Positions 42,911-51,723 of a stretch of 64,000 nt of DNA are shown piece after piece. The stretch is from NCBI RefSeq assembly GCF_000143985.1, contig NC_014364.1, forward strand, positions 1 to 64,000, read 5' to 3'. Origin of the DNA: Sediminispirochaeta smaragdinae DSM 11293. GTDB taxonomy: Bacteria; Spirochaetota; Spirochaetia; DSM-16054; Sediminispirochaetaceae. Each line of letters starts with the position of its first letter. Within the stretch, counting starts at the first letter, position 1. The position numbers and the translations under genes are program-made. A model generated the notes under the pieces. It was not told the origin of the DNA, did no database searches, and saw only the letters and a program-made list of their open reading frames with translations.

Positions 42911-44283
42911 GTCGATACCTCACCTTCGGTAATATCCCTGACCCAAAGTCTGCTTCGAAAACGAAGAAGACCCATGATAGTTTTGCACACTTCTTCCATA
43001 CCCAACAACAAAAAGAGCAGATGAATAGGCAGTTCCCATACAAAGGCTCCCAAAAATGCAAGGGGCACCCCCACGAGCCAGACTCCGGAAAGATCCACAA
43101 AAAAGCTGAAGGCCGTGTCGCCTCCGGCTCTAAAGATACCGATGACGGTGTGAATATTAAGGGCCTTAAGTGGAAAGATAATAGGGAAAAGACGAAGAAC
43201 TCGTGCCGTCATTAATTTTACCTGGTCGCTTACATTGAAAAGACCGGGAATGAAACGAGCAAGAAGGAGTGCTCCGAGTCCTACCACTGCTCCGAAAAAG
43301 AATCCTATTGCAATGAAATGCCTTCCGGCTGTGAATGCTTCCTCTTTCTTTCCCATCCCGACCCGCTTACCAATCATGACCGCACAGGCATTACTCGTTC
43401 CCATAAAGATAATAAAAAGAAGATTGCTTGCGGTATCAACGATATTCATTGCTGCAATTACTCCGGTTCCCATTCTTGCAAATACGATCTTGTAGACAAC
43501 CATGCCGGTTGCCCAGGCCATTTCATTGAGAATTACCGGGGTCGCAGTCTTGAGAAAGCGACGGACAAAAGAGCTGTTGAAGTCAAAAAAGGTCCGGACG
43601 GGAGCGGCCAAGATATTCTTTTTGACAAAGATTGCATGGTAGAGGATGATCAGTTCCAGGCATCGTGAAATTGTGGTTGCCAGGGCTGCCCCGGCAACCC
43701 CCATTTGAGGAAAGCCGAACTTCCCGAAGATAAGGAGATAATTGAGGATGATATTTGCTATGATCGATGCTGTCGTTGCCCGCAGAGGGGTAGCTGCTTC
43801 TTCGATACTGCGCAGGCTTACCGATGATAGAACACTTGCCGCAACAAAAAGATAACTTATCCCCACCACCCTTAAGTATTCGACACCGACCGTTACGACT
43901 GCTTCGTCGGTAGTAAAAATCCTGAGGATCTGGTCGGGGATAGTGAGAGAAAGAAGACTAAAGAGTATGGCGGCAGAACCTGCGAAACTGAAGGCAAAGC
44001 CTACGGTTCGGTGAATCGACGGGATATCTTTCTTTCCCCAGAACTGGGCGATAAAGACCGATGCGCCGCTTGAGACCCCGAAAAAGAAGAGAAGTGAGAG
44101 GAAAAAAAGTTGATTTGCCAGTCCGACTGCTGCAATCTCCACCTCGCCAAGCTGACCGATCATAAGGGTATCTACAACTGAAAGGCTTGATATGAGAAGA
44201 TTCTGAAGCGCAACGGGGACGGCAATGCGAAGCAGCTCTTTTCGGAAGGAACGGTCTCCGAATAGCTGATCAGTAACGTGCAT
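42907..44283 (-). CDS. MATE-family multidrug/cation exporter
   Basis: A 458-residue membrane antiporter with about twelve helices in two repeats. Signatures: ELLRIAVPVALQNLLISSLSVVDTLMIGQLGE (about 16-46), GLANQLFFLSLLFFFGVSSGASVFIAQFWGKKD, and the second-repeat start ETATPVILNEMAWATGMVVYK-like segment at about 243 (TATPVILNEMAWATGMVVY). The C-terminal sequence AFLGAFVWELPIHLLFLLLG is compatible. It is the promoter-proximal gene of the pair with patatin and is divergent from the LacI gene at 44427. Substrate unknown. Confidence 0.93.
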   Translation of the reverse strand: MHVTDQLFGDRSFRKELLRIAVPVALQNLLISSLSVVDTLMIGQLGEVEIAAVGLANQLFFLSLLFFFGVSSGASVFIAQFWGKKDIPSIHRTVGFAFSFAGSAAILFSLLSLTIPDQILRIFTTDEAVVTVGVEYLRVVGISYLFVAASVLSSVSLRSIEEAATPLRATTASIIANIILNYLLIFGKFGFPQMGVAGAALATTISRCLELIILYHAIFVKKNILAAPVRTFFDFNSSFVRRFLKTATPVILNEMAWATGMVVYKIVFARMGTGVIAAMNIVDTASNLLFIIFMGTSNACAVMIGKRVGMGKKEEAFTAGRHFIAIGFFFGAVVGLGALLLARFIPGLFNVSDQVKLMTARVLRLFPIIFPLKALNIHTVIGIFRAGGDTAFSFFVDLSGVWLVGVPLAFLGAFVWELPIHLLFLLLGMEEVCKTIMGLLRFRSRLWVRDITEGEVST

Positions 44284-44426
44284 ACATACCTCTTATATTG
44301 TGTTCTGACTCTACGATGCTTTTAAGCTTTGGGCAAGCAGAGAAAAAAAGCACCTGATGTATTGAAACCAAAATTTCAAGCCTTTATATTGAGCTTGCCT
44401 ACAAATTTGATATAGTGTTGATTGTC

Positions 44427-45500
44427 ATGAAAAAAATAGTGACGCAAAAGGACATTGCGCAGGCCCTGCACATTGGCCAGATGACAGTATACAGGGCCCT
44501 TCATAATAAAGGGAACATTTCTCCTGAGTTACGAGAGCGAATACTCGCCTACGCTGACGAGGTCGGTTACCAAGCCAATCGGGCGGCCCAAACCTTGGTC
44601 CAGAAAAAGGTAACTCGTATTGTACTGTTCTCTACTGACACGCCCCGGTTTTTTTGGGACTCTGTCGAGTCTGGAATAGGACTTGCGAAAGAACAGGTTA
44701 AACACTTCAATTATTCCGTGGAGTACTATCGGATTGCAAACAAAAATAGTGTTGAGTACCTTTCTGCCTTGACGGCCGTTATTGCCGAAGGGGTTGATGC
44801 CGTCGGTCTTGTCAACAATGAAGAATATGATATGACTGCAATTTTCCGTGTATTGGATGATGCACAGGTTCCTTATATTTTGTTCAATATTGATGCTAAG
44901 GAGTCGCATCGCCTTTGTTATATCGGCCCTGATTATATAGGAGGAGGCCGACTTGCGGCTGAATTCTTGGGGAAATGTGTGGCAGGAACGTCGAAAATCC
45001 TTGTAATAACCGATGATCATACAAAGCAGAATATTTCTGCAGAAGTTAATCATCTGCGTATTGACGGCTTTATGTCCGTGATGAAAGAGAGGTATCCATC
45101 CATCATCAATACCATACAGGGCGTTGACCTTGAACAAGGTGCGACAGATGTTGGACTCGAACTCAAGACTATCATAAACGAGTCCGAGGTATGCTTTGAT
45201 GCGATATATTTGGTCCCGCCAATTAATCAGCTTCTTATGGAAGTCCTTGCCGAATCAAAAAGGCCGCTACCGAAAGTCCTTTTACACGATACCTTCCCCG
45301 GCTACAAAGAGTTTTTTGCAAGAGATATGATAACGGCAATTATTTTTCAAAACCCTATTCAGCAGGGCTTTTACGCCGTCAAGGTTCTCGAGGAGATGGT
45401 GGAAACCGGCTTCATACCTCGGGACGATATCCATTTGGTGCAGGAAGTCATGTTGGCTGAAAATAGCGATCTTGATAAGAATCACCTGTCATTTGACTGA
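44427..45500 (+). CDS. LacI-family transcriptional regulator
   Basis: A 357-residue sugar-responsive repressor. HTH: VTQKDIAQALHIGQMTVYRAL (about 4-24), hinge ERILAYADEVGYQANRAAQTL (about 35-56), then a type I binding-protein-like domain. The start at 44427 (ATG) is preferred over the GTG at 44415. No strong Shine-Dalgarno site is seen. It is followed on the same strand by a sugar importer and a GH31 glycosidase, and operator-like palindromes lie in the 160-bp gap at 45565-45593. It is the likely local repressor of that operon. Confidence 0.92.
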   Translation: MKKIVTQKDIAQALHIGQMTVYRALHNKGNISPELRERILAYADEVGYQANRAAQTLVQKKVTRIVLFSTDTPRFFWDSVESGIGLAKEQVKHFNYSVEYYRIANKNSVEYLSALTAVIAEGVDAVGLVNNEEYDMTAIFRVLDDAQVPYILFNIDAKESHRLCYIGPDYIGGGRLAAEFLGKCVAGTSKILVITDDHTKQNISAEVNHLRIDGFMSVMKERYPSIINTIQGVDLEQGATDVGLELKTIINESEVCFDAIYLVPPINQLLMEVLAESKRPLPKVLLHDTFPGYKEFFARDMITAIIFQNPIQQGFYAVKVLEEMVETGFIPRDDIHLVQEVMLAENSDLDKNHLSFD

Positions 45501-45543
45501 TATGCAGTGATCGTATAATGCACTACATGCAGCTTTCTTTTTC

Positions 45544-45572
45544 TTGACACATTGATTTACCCATGGTATACG
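45544..45572 (+). promoter_or_regulatory. Promoter of the GH31 sugar operon
   Basis: TTGACA (45544-45549), 17-bp spacer, TATACG (45567-45572). The -10 box is embedded in the LacI-type palindrome at 45565-45578. Confidence 0.7.
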
Positions 45573-45578
45573 TATATC
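45565..45578. promoter_or_regulatory. LacI-type operator candidate over the -10 box
   Basis: GGTATACGTATATC is a near-perfect 14-bp palindrome with a central CG, overlapping the -10 box of the sugar operon promoter. LacI-type repression by steric block is the natural reading. Confidence 0.65.
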
Positions 45579-45579
45579 A

Positions 45580-45593
45580 AGCTTAGCTAAGCT
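45580..45593. promoter_or_regulatory. Perfect palindrome just after the promoter
   Basis: AGCTTAGCTAAGCT is a perfect 14-bp palindrome about 7-20 bp downstream of the -10 box, followed by a run of seven T. It could be a second operator or a small attenuator hairpin. Confidence 0.45.
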
Positions 45594-45661
45594 ATTTTTT
45601 TACGATTCAGCTGAAAAAGCCTTTGCCATTTGAATGGTAATTTCCCAGCAAGGAGGGGAAC

Positions 45662-46897
45662 ATGAAGAAGATAGGGGTAATGATCGTATTGCTTATTTTT
45701 TTGAGTACGTTTACCTATGCATCAGGAGATCAGGAAGCGGGAAAGACCGAATTGTTTTTTTTCTGTGGTCATGGTGATCTCGAAGAGGGAACGAAGGAGA
45801 TAATTGCGGCGTACGAAGAGACGCATCCCAATATAAAAATTACAACGATTTTTAATTCAAAAGACTATGCTACGCAATTTCAATCGATGATGGCAACCGA
45901 TACATTGCCTGATATCGTTATGGTTGATCAGGAACGGCTGAAAGAATTTGTTGCTGCAGATATGTTGTTGGATCTAAGCGACAGGCCCGTTGCATCTCGC
46001 TTGTTTGATGTTGCGAAGGAACCAAACATGATAGACGGAAGGCTTTATTCGGTTCCGTTTCATCTCCAAGGCTATGGGATGTTGTACAATCCGAAATTGT
46101 TGGCGCAAGCACATATCAACAAGGTCCCCTCTACTTTGTCCGAATTGAAAGCCGCGGTCGACAAACTTAATGCCGCAGGGATTACTCCTTTTACGTCGAT
46201 GTTTAATGAAACGTGGGCGGCCGACCAGTATCTTTTGTTCGGAATCAGCCCGATCTTAAACCAGGACCCCAGCCTGGTTGCGGGCCTGTATAATGGTACG
46301 GTGAAATTCAGTGATGCAAAATTCTCCGAGGTATTTAACTATATCGATATCCTCAAGGACAATGTTCCGGAAAATCCCTTCTCCTATTCGTTTGGGGAAG
46401 GAGCCAGTTATTTTGGACAGGGGAAAGCTGCACTGGCAATCCACGGAGACTGGATTCTGAGAACGGCACTTGCCGTCGATCCTAATCTTGATGTCCATTT
46501 GGCAGCACTACCATATTCGAACGTGAAAGAAAATAACAAGATTGTCGTTGGTGTGGCAAACGGACTTGGGATCATCAAAAATAGCAAGCACCTGCAGGAG
46601 GCAATAGACTTTTTCGATTACTATTCGACCCTTGAATCGGCCCAGATTCTTTCGAAATATAATTTTTCGTATGTTCCGCAGAAGGGATTTGATACCAAGG
46701 GACTCCATGCCGTTTATACTGATATCTCCGAAGCGTTGGACCAGGGCAATGTTATTCCCTGGGAATGGTTAAAGGTCGCTCCCGGTGGGGTGAAGCTGGA
46801 AGCCGGACAGTCGATGCAGGCTTATCTCAGTAACCAAATATCCCAGGACCAAGTCATGGAAAATGTCCAAGCGGCATTTGATGATGCAGTAAAATAA
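45662..46897 (+). CDS. Sugar ABC transporter solute-binding protein (family 1)
   Basis: A 411-residue periplasmic sugar-binding protein. The signal peptide is about 1-20 (MKKIGVMIVLLIFLSTFTYA), then SGDQEAGKTELFFFCGHGD. The SBP_bac_1 fold is recognised by IIAAYEETHPNIKI, DIVMVDQERLKEF, LYSVPFHLQGYGMLYNPKLL (about 118-137) and YFGQGKAALAIHGDWIL. AAGGAGGGG precedes the ATG. It is the first gene of the operon with two permeases and a GH31 enzyme. A perfect 12-bp hairpin after it probably raises its yield relative to the permeases. The ligand is probably an alpha-linked oligosaccharide. Confidence 0.92.
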   Translation: MKKIGVMIVLLIFLSTFTYASGDQEAGKTELFFFCGHGDLEEGTKEIIAAYEETHPNIKITTIFNSKDYATQFQSMMATDTLPDIVMVDQERLKEFVAADMLLDLSDRPVASRLFDVAKEPNMIDGRLYSVPFHLQGYGMLYNPKLLAQAHINKVPSTLSELKAAVDKLNAAGITPFTSMFNETWAADQYLLFGISPILNQDPSLVAGLYNGTVKFSDAKFSEVFNYIDILKDNVPENPFSYSFGEGASYFGQGKAALAIHGDWILRTALAVDPNLDVHLAALPYSNVKENNKIVVGVANGLGIIKNSKHLQEAIDFFDYYSTLESAQILSKYNFSYVPQKGFDTKGLHAVYTDISEALDQGNVIPWEWLKVAPGGVKLEAGQSMQAYLSNQISQDQVMENVQAAFDDAVK

Positions 46898-46911
46898 AGC
46901 AATCTGTACGT

Positions 46912-46952
46912 CTTAGTTGCTCCTCTAAAGTCGGATATCGGGAGCAACTAAG
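46912..46952 (+). terminator. Intercistronic hairpin after the sugar-binding protein gene
   Basis: CTTAGTTGCTCC (46912-46923) pairs perfectly with GGAGCAACTAAG (46941-46952). No T tract follows and the permease gene starts 45 bp later. It is likely an mRNA stability or partial-termination element. Confidence 0.75.
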
Positions 46953-46997
46953 AGTATTAACGAAAATCCGATGACAAGCATATGAGATGCATATTCG

Positions 46998-47873
46998 ATG
47001 AAAAAGCACGATTATAGCGCAGATTATTTTTTGTTTATTCTTCCGGCATTTTCTTTATTCTTTCTTTTTTTCCTGATTCCGGTCTTCAATGGGGTACGTT
47101 ATAGTTTTTTTGAATGGAATGGCATATCCGCGACAAAGACATTTGTAGGTCTTGAGAATTTCAGGAATATTCTTAACGACAAAATCTTTTTCGAAGCTTT
47201 CAAGAATACGTTGAAATTTACCGTCGTACATGTACTGACCGTAAATCTTCTTGCACTTTTTTTGGCGGTTCTCCTGACAAAGCCTTCTGTTGTCGGGCGA
47301 AACTTTTTTCGCGGGATATTCTTTTTGCCGAATGTCCTTAGCCTCATTGTGGTCGGGCAGATTTGGAAATTTTTTCTTGGTCAAGCTTCATTCGAATTAG
47401 GGAAAAAAATCGGGGTTGCAGTGTTTCAGATAGGATGGCTGAGTGATCCACAGGTCGCTCTCTATTCGACGATCATTGCTTCGGTTTGGCAGGCTACGGG
47501 GTGGTATATGCTGATCTATATTGCCGGGATAACGGCAATACCTCGGGAACTGTACGAGGCTGCAACAATCGACGGAGGACGTCAGGTTTTTGTTTTTCGT
47601 CATATCACATTACCGCTGCTTATCCCGTCTCTGACTATATGTATTTTCCTTTCGACAATCAATTCTTTACGGGTATTCGATATTGTCTATGCAATGACGG
47701 GAGGTGGGCCTGGTCATGCAACAGAGACGGCCTTGCTAAATATTTATAATACCACATTCAATTCTTTCAAATACGGATATGGGACGGCAAAAGCCATTGT
47801 TTTACTGATTGTTATTATTGTTGTTTCATTTACACAAATTATATTGCTGAAACGCAAAGAAGTTGATTTGTAG
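46998..47873 (+). CDS. Sugar ABC transporter permease (MalF-like)
   Basis: First channel subunit, 291 residues, six predicted helices. It starts DYFLFILPAFSLFFLFFLIPV and the EAA loop is ELYEAATIDGGRQVFVFRHITLP (about 185-207). FDIVYAMTGGGPGHATETA is typical of carbohydrate permeases. The Shine-Dalgarno region is weak, consistent with lower expression than the binding protein. A stop 8 bp before the next permease gene indicates co-transcription. Confidence 0.94.
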   Translation: MKKHDYSADYFLFILPAFSLFFLFFLIPVFNGVRYSFFEWNGISATKTFVGLENFRNILNDKIFFEAFKNTLKFTVVHVLTVNLLALFLAVLLTKPSVVGRNFFRGIFFLPNVLSLIVVGQIWKFFLGQASFELGKKIGVAVFQIGWLSDPQVALYSTIIASVWQATGWYMLIYIAGITAIPRELYEAATIDGGRQVFVFRHITLPLLIPSLTICIFLSTINSLRVFDIVYAMTGGGPGHATETALLNIYNTTFNSFKYGYGTAKAIVLLIVIIVVSFTQIILLKRKEVDL

Positions 47874-47881
47874 AGGGAAAG

Positions 47882-48712
47882 ATGTCAGTAGAAAAATTGC
47901 TCAAAACCATTCTTATTTATATCATTCTCATCATAGGTGTCAGCATCTTTATTGCTCCTTTCTACTTTGTAATTATAAATTCCTTAAAGACAAATTCGGA
48001 ATATCTAGTATCAAAGCTGGTTCTCCCTTCCTCATTCTATGTGGACAATTATGTTGCAACCATTGAGATGATGAAATATGGAAAAACTTTGCTAAATTCG
48101 ATTGTTATTACAGCTTTTTCAGTCTTTGGAATTCTTGTGATAGCTTCGATGGCTGCATATAAGATTGCAAGGACGAAAGGTATACTAAATACCATTCTGT
48201 TTTTTCTCTTTTTAAGCGTATTTGTTGTGCCGTTTCAGTCCGTTATGATTCCCATAGTGGTGATGGCCAGACGATTGTCTTTGATGAACAAACTATATGG
48301 TATGGTTCTGGTCTATCTGGGTTTGGTTTCTCCGACCGCAATTTTTCTGTACAGAGGATTCATTCAGACCATTCCCCTCTCTTTGGAAGAATGTGCACAG
48401 ATCGACGGCGCTTCGGTATATCAGATTTTCTTTCGAATTGTTTTACCGTTGTTGAAGCCTATCACCAGCACCATTATCATTCTCCTCGGTCTTCAGATCT
48501 GGAATGATTTTCTTCTACCCCTTCTTATGCTGCAAACGCCTAAGAACTATACGCTGCCTTTGGCTACAATGCGCTTTTTCCAAACATATAATACTGCTTG
48601 GGGAAATATTCTGGCAGCGACGGTTTTGTCTTCAATACCTATGATAATCCTTTTTTTCTCAGCCCAAAAACAAATTGTACAAGGTGTAACCTCTGGTGCA
48701 ATAAAAGGATAG
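47882..48712 (+). CDS. Sugar ABC transporter permease (MalG-like)
   Basis: Second channel subunit, 276 residues. The signatures are NSIVITAFSVFGILVIASMAAYKIAR, the EAA loop SLEECAQIDGASVYQIFFRIVLP (about 172-194) and the end QKQIVQGVTSGAIKG, typical of MalG-type proteins. GAGGGAAAG precedes the start. No ATP-binding protein gene is found in the operon, so an MsmK/UgpC-type ATPase encoded elsewhere must energise it. Confidence 0.94.
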   Translation: MSVEKLLKTILIYIILIIGVSIFIAPFYFVIINSLKTNSEYLVSKLVLPSSFYVDNYVATIEMMKYGKTLLNSIVITAFSVFGILVIASMAAYKIARTKGILNTILFFLFLSVFVVPFQSVMIPIVVMARRLSLMNKLYGMVLVYLGLVSPTAIFLYRGFIQTIPLSLEECAQIDGASVYQIFFRIVLPLLKPITSTIIILLGLQIWNDFLLPLLMLQTPKNYTLPLATMRFFQTYNTAWGNILAATVLSSIPMIILFFSAQKQIVQGVTSGAIKG

Positions 48713-48720
48713 GATAAAAC

Positions 48721-50745
48721 ATGAATAAAATAAACACGACTCCTTTTTCTGCGGATAAGGAAGGTATAGTCTGGAAAGGCGGCCGTGAGACCGTAATGGT
48801 GCAGGCCGTATTACCGGGAGTGATTAGGGTACAAGCTTGGCAGGCCCCATCCTGTACGGAAGATTATTATACCATTGAGGCTTCTCATGCTTCAATAAAC
48901 GATAACGACTTATCAATACGGATTGAGAAAGAAAAGGCACGGCTGTCTTCGGGGGATCTTCAGGTTGCAATTTCATCGGGAGGACGGCTTAGCTTTTCGA
49001 ATGTACAGACAGGCCGGTTGCTTTTTCAGGAAGCCGACTGGCTGCCTGGTAACCCAACTCTTTTCCCAAAAAGTCGAACGTACAAAAGAAAAAATGGGGC
49101 CTGGAGTATACGACAATTGTTCCTTTCACATGACGAAGAAAGATTTTACGGCCTTGGTCAGCACCGGAACGGATTGTTCAATTATAAAGGTGCTGTTATT
49201 CCCTTATGTCAGCAGAATGGCGAGACCTCGATTCCCTTCCTGCTGTCTTCGAAAATGTATGGCTTTGTATGGAATAATCCGTCGTTGGGAGAGGTCGAAT
49301 TGGTGAAGAACCGCACCTCTTGGGTAGCGGAGGAGGCGCGGAAAATTGATTACTACGTCATCACCGGAGGTGATTATAAAACAATTTATTCACGGTATGC
49401 AGATGTAACCGGCCATTCCCCGCAACTTCCTTTTTGGGCTACCGGGTTTTGGCAAAGTAAGTTACGGTATGCTTCCCAAGAAGAAGTTCTGAACGTTGTG
49501 GATGAATACCAAAAACGGGGAATACCCTTATCGGCAATCGTCATTGATTATTTACATTGGACACGCATGGGGGATTTCGAGTGGGATGAGCGTTTGTGGC
49601 CTTCACCGGAAACAATGGTCGAAACATTGCGGCAGAAGGACGTAACCGTCGTCGCTTCGATATGGCCGGCAATAAATCCTAAGTCGAAACATGCGGAAGA
49701 ATTATCCAATAAAGGGTACCTGGTCGATTCTGTAAAAGGAATGAATCTTTTTTTTCCATTCTTTGATACGAACGATATTCCACCGGTCTTTCTCCAATAT
49801 TATGATGCCACCAATCCTGATGCACGCACCTATTTTTGGAAGAAAGTGAAGGCGATGTATTACGACAAGGGGATTAAAAATTACTGGTTGGATGGCTGTG
49901 AGCCGGAGATATATCCCTTTGATATGGACAACCTTTTGTTTTCTCTGGGAGATGGGAAAGCCGTTGCCAATCTTTACCCCTTGTGCCATCAAAGAGGGAT
50001 AGCCGAGGCATTATATGCAGAGGGTGAGAGGGATTTTGTGCTCTTGTGCCGTTCTGGCTGGCTTGGAACACAACGCTTTGGTTCTGCCCTTTGGTCTGGG
50101 GACATTTTGTCGAATTGGCAGACCTTTGCCGACCAGATTCATGTAGGCCTGCATGTCGGTATGAGCGGTATCCCGTGGTGGACTTCCGATATCGGAGGAT
50201 TCATGGAGGGTAATATCCATGATGAAGGATTTCAGGAACTGCTTATACGGTGGTTCGAATATGGAATTTTCTGTCCTTTATGCCGGCTCCATGGTAATAG
50301 GGATCCCCGGCCGGAAAATCCCACGGAATCTGGTGCGGACAATGAGGTTTGGTCCTTCGGTGACAAAGCCTATGGAATTTTGCAAAAGATGCTTAGAATC
50401 AGAGAGACGTTACGGCCGTATATCTACCGGGAAATGGAACGAACTTCTCAGGATGGACTTCCTATGATGCGGCCGTTATTTTTCGATTATCCGGAGGATT
50501 CGGCGTGCTGGGATATCGGGGACGAATACCTATTCGGCTCCCAGATCCTTGTTGCGCCCGTACATGAAAAGGGTGCTGTCGGCAGAAGTGTCTATCTACC
50601 CCAAAATCGGCAATGGATGGATGCGTGGACAGGAACCTTGTATGAAGGTGGGGTTCATCTTCAGGTTTCTGCGCCATTAGATATGATTCCCGTTTTTCTA
50701 TCACCGGATTGTGATGAGATTGTGGTAAAGGCTTTTCGGGAATAG
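48721..50745 (+). CDS. Glycoside hydrolase family 31 (alpha-xylosidase/alpha-glucosidase-like)
   Basis: A 674-residue cytoplasmic GH31 enzyme, without signal peptide. The N-terminal beta-sandwich (about 1-230) leads into a TIM barrel with FWQSKLRYASQEEVLNVV and AIVIDYLHWTRMGDFEWD. The nucleophile region is YWLDGCEPE with D391, and the probable acid/base is D461 in LWSGDILSNW. PWWTSDIGGF lies at about 490. Similarity of the layout to YicI-type alpha-xylosidases suggests cleavage of alpha-linked xylose or glucose from imported oligosaccharides. The specificity is not fixed. It starts 8 bp after the permease stop and belongs to the same operon. Confidence 0.93.
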   Translation: MNKINTTPFSADKEGIVWKGGRETVMVQAVLPGVIRVQAWQAPSCTEDYYTIEASHASINDNDLSIRIEKEKARLSSGDLQVAISSGGRLSFSNVQTGRLLFQEADWLPGNPTLFPKSRTYKRKNGAWSIRQLFLSHDEERFYGLGQHRNGLFNYKGAVIPLCQQNGETSIPFLLSSKMYGFVWNNPSLGEVELVKNRTSWVAEEARKIDYYVITGGDYKTIYSRYADVTGHSPQLPFWATGFWQSKLRYASQEEVLNVVDEYQKRGIPLSAIVIDYLHWTRMGDFEWDERLWPSPETMVETLRQKDVTVVASIWPAINPKSKHAEELSNKGYLVDSVKGMNLFFPFFDTNDIPPVFLQYYDATNPDARTYFWKKVKAMYYDKGIKNYWLDGCEPEIYPFDMDNLLFSLGDGKAVANLYPLCHQRGIAEALYAEGERDFVLLCRSGWLGTQRFGSALWSGDILSNWQTFADQIHVGLHVGMSGIPWWTSDIGGFMEGNIHDEGFQELLIRWFEYGIFCPLCRLHGNRDPRPENPTESGADNEVWSFGDKAYGILQKMLRIRETLRPYIYREMERTSQDGLPMMRPLFFDYPEDSACWDIGDEYLFGSQILVAPVHEKGAVGRSVYLPQNRQWMDAWTGTLYEGGVHLQVSAPLDMIPVFLSPDCDEIVVKAFRE

Positions 50746-50803
50746 TATCTTTGATACGCGGAAGATGTGGTATGATGAGTGCAGTTCCGGAGAAGGAGAG
50801 AAC

Positions 50804-51673
50804 GTGAAAGAACTTGATGCATTGACAATCACCGTAGTTGCGGAGGATTCCGTTGGTTACGAAACCCCTTACTTGGGGCAGCACGGCATTTCTCTTTTTC
50901 TCAATGCCGTTCGAGGTGAGACACGTGTCAACATTCTCATGGATGTCGGACAAAATCCGAAAGCACTCTTAACAAATATGGAATTGCTTAATATTTCACC
51001 TGGATCAATTGATATGATCGTTTTGACCCACTGTCATTACGATCACACCCAAGGCCTCGTTGAGATTATCAAAGCGACGGGGAAAAGAAACCTTCCTGTC
51101 GTTGCACATCCCGATCTTTTTCGCGTACATGTTATTACCGACCCTTTTTTGCGCTATATCGGCGTACCTGGAGAGGACCAAAACAAAGTGGTGGAGGAAG
51201 CAGGGGGAGTTTTGTGTCTCGTTTCCGATCCATTGGAACTTCTGCCGGGCCTCATGACGAGTGGAGAGATTCAGATGCTTACCGACTATGAAGAGGTTGG
51301 TATGGCATTGAAAACCATTCGAAACGGGAATGTATCAGAAGATTCTGTCGTTGATGATCTGAGCCTCTTCGCTGTGGTAAGAGATAGAGGGTTAGTCGTT
51401 ATGACGGGCTGTGGGCACAGAGGAATTGTGAATATTGTCCAGCAAGGGGTTCGAAATACCGGCGTTCGGAAGATTGCATCTATTATTGGGGGGTTTCATC
51501 TCATTGAATCTTCCGATGAAAAGATCGAAAAAACGGCTGCAGGCTTGAAGGCCTTGGATATTGATTCGGTGAAGGCCGGACACTGTACCGGCTTTAAGGC
51601 CCAGGTTGAGCTTTATCATGCGTTTAACGATAACTTTTCTCCCATGCACGCCGGAGATATATACCGATTCTGA
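50804..51673 (+). CDS. MBL-fold metallohydrolase
   Basis: A 289-residue metallo-beta-lactamase-fold protein with the zinc motif LTHCHYDHTQGL (H-x-H-x-D-H, about 74-85), MTGCGHRGIVNI (about 201-212) and a C-terminal GHCTGFKAQ (about 255-263). It resembles the archaeal/bacterial MBL branch annotated near the dihydropterin ribofuranosyl-aminobenzene phosphate synthase. The GTG start at 50804 with GAAGGAGAG 7 bp before it is preferred over the ATG at 50765. It lies at the end of the GH31 operon. Substrate unknown. Confidence 0.85.
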   Translation: MKELDALTITVVAEDSVGYETPYLGQHGISLFLNAVRGETRVNILMDVGQNPKALLTNMELLNISPGSIDMIVLTHCHYDHTQGLVEIIKATGKRNLPVVAHPDLFRVHVITDPFLRYIGVPGEDQNKVVEEAGGVLCLVSDPLELLPGLMTSGEIQMLTDYEEVGMALKTIRNGNVSEDSVVDDLSLFAVVRDRGLVVMTGCGHRGIVNIVQQGVRNTGVRKIASIIGGFHLIESSDEKIEKTAAGLKALDIDSVKAGHCTGFKAQVELYHAFNDNFSPMHAGDIYRF

Positions 51674-51679
51674 TATTGG

Positions 51680-51714
51680 GGGACCGTCTAAGCAATAGGG
51701 CAATAGGCGGTCCC
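51680..51714. terminator. Terminator hairpin between convergent genes
   Basis: GGGACCGTCTA (51680-51690) pairs with TAGGCGGTCCC (51704-51714), 11 bp with one G-U pair. It lies between the MBL gene (+) and the APC permease gene (-) and could end both transcripts, although T tracts are short. Confidence 0.7.
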
Positions 51715-51723
51715 ATCTCCTGT

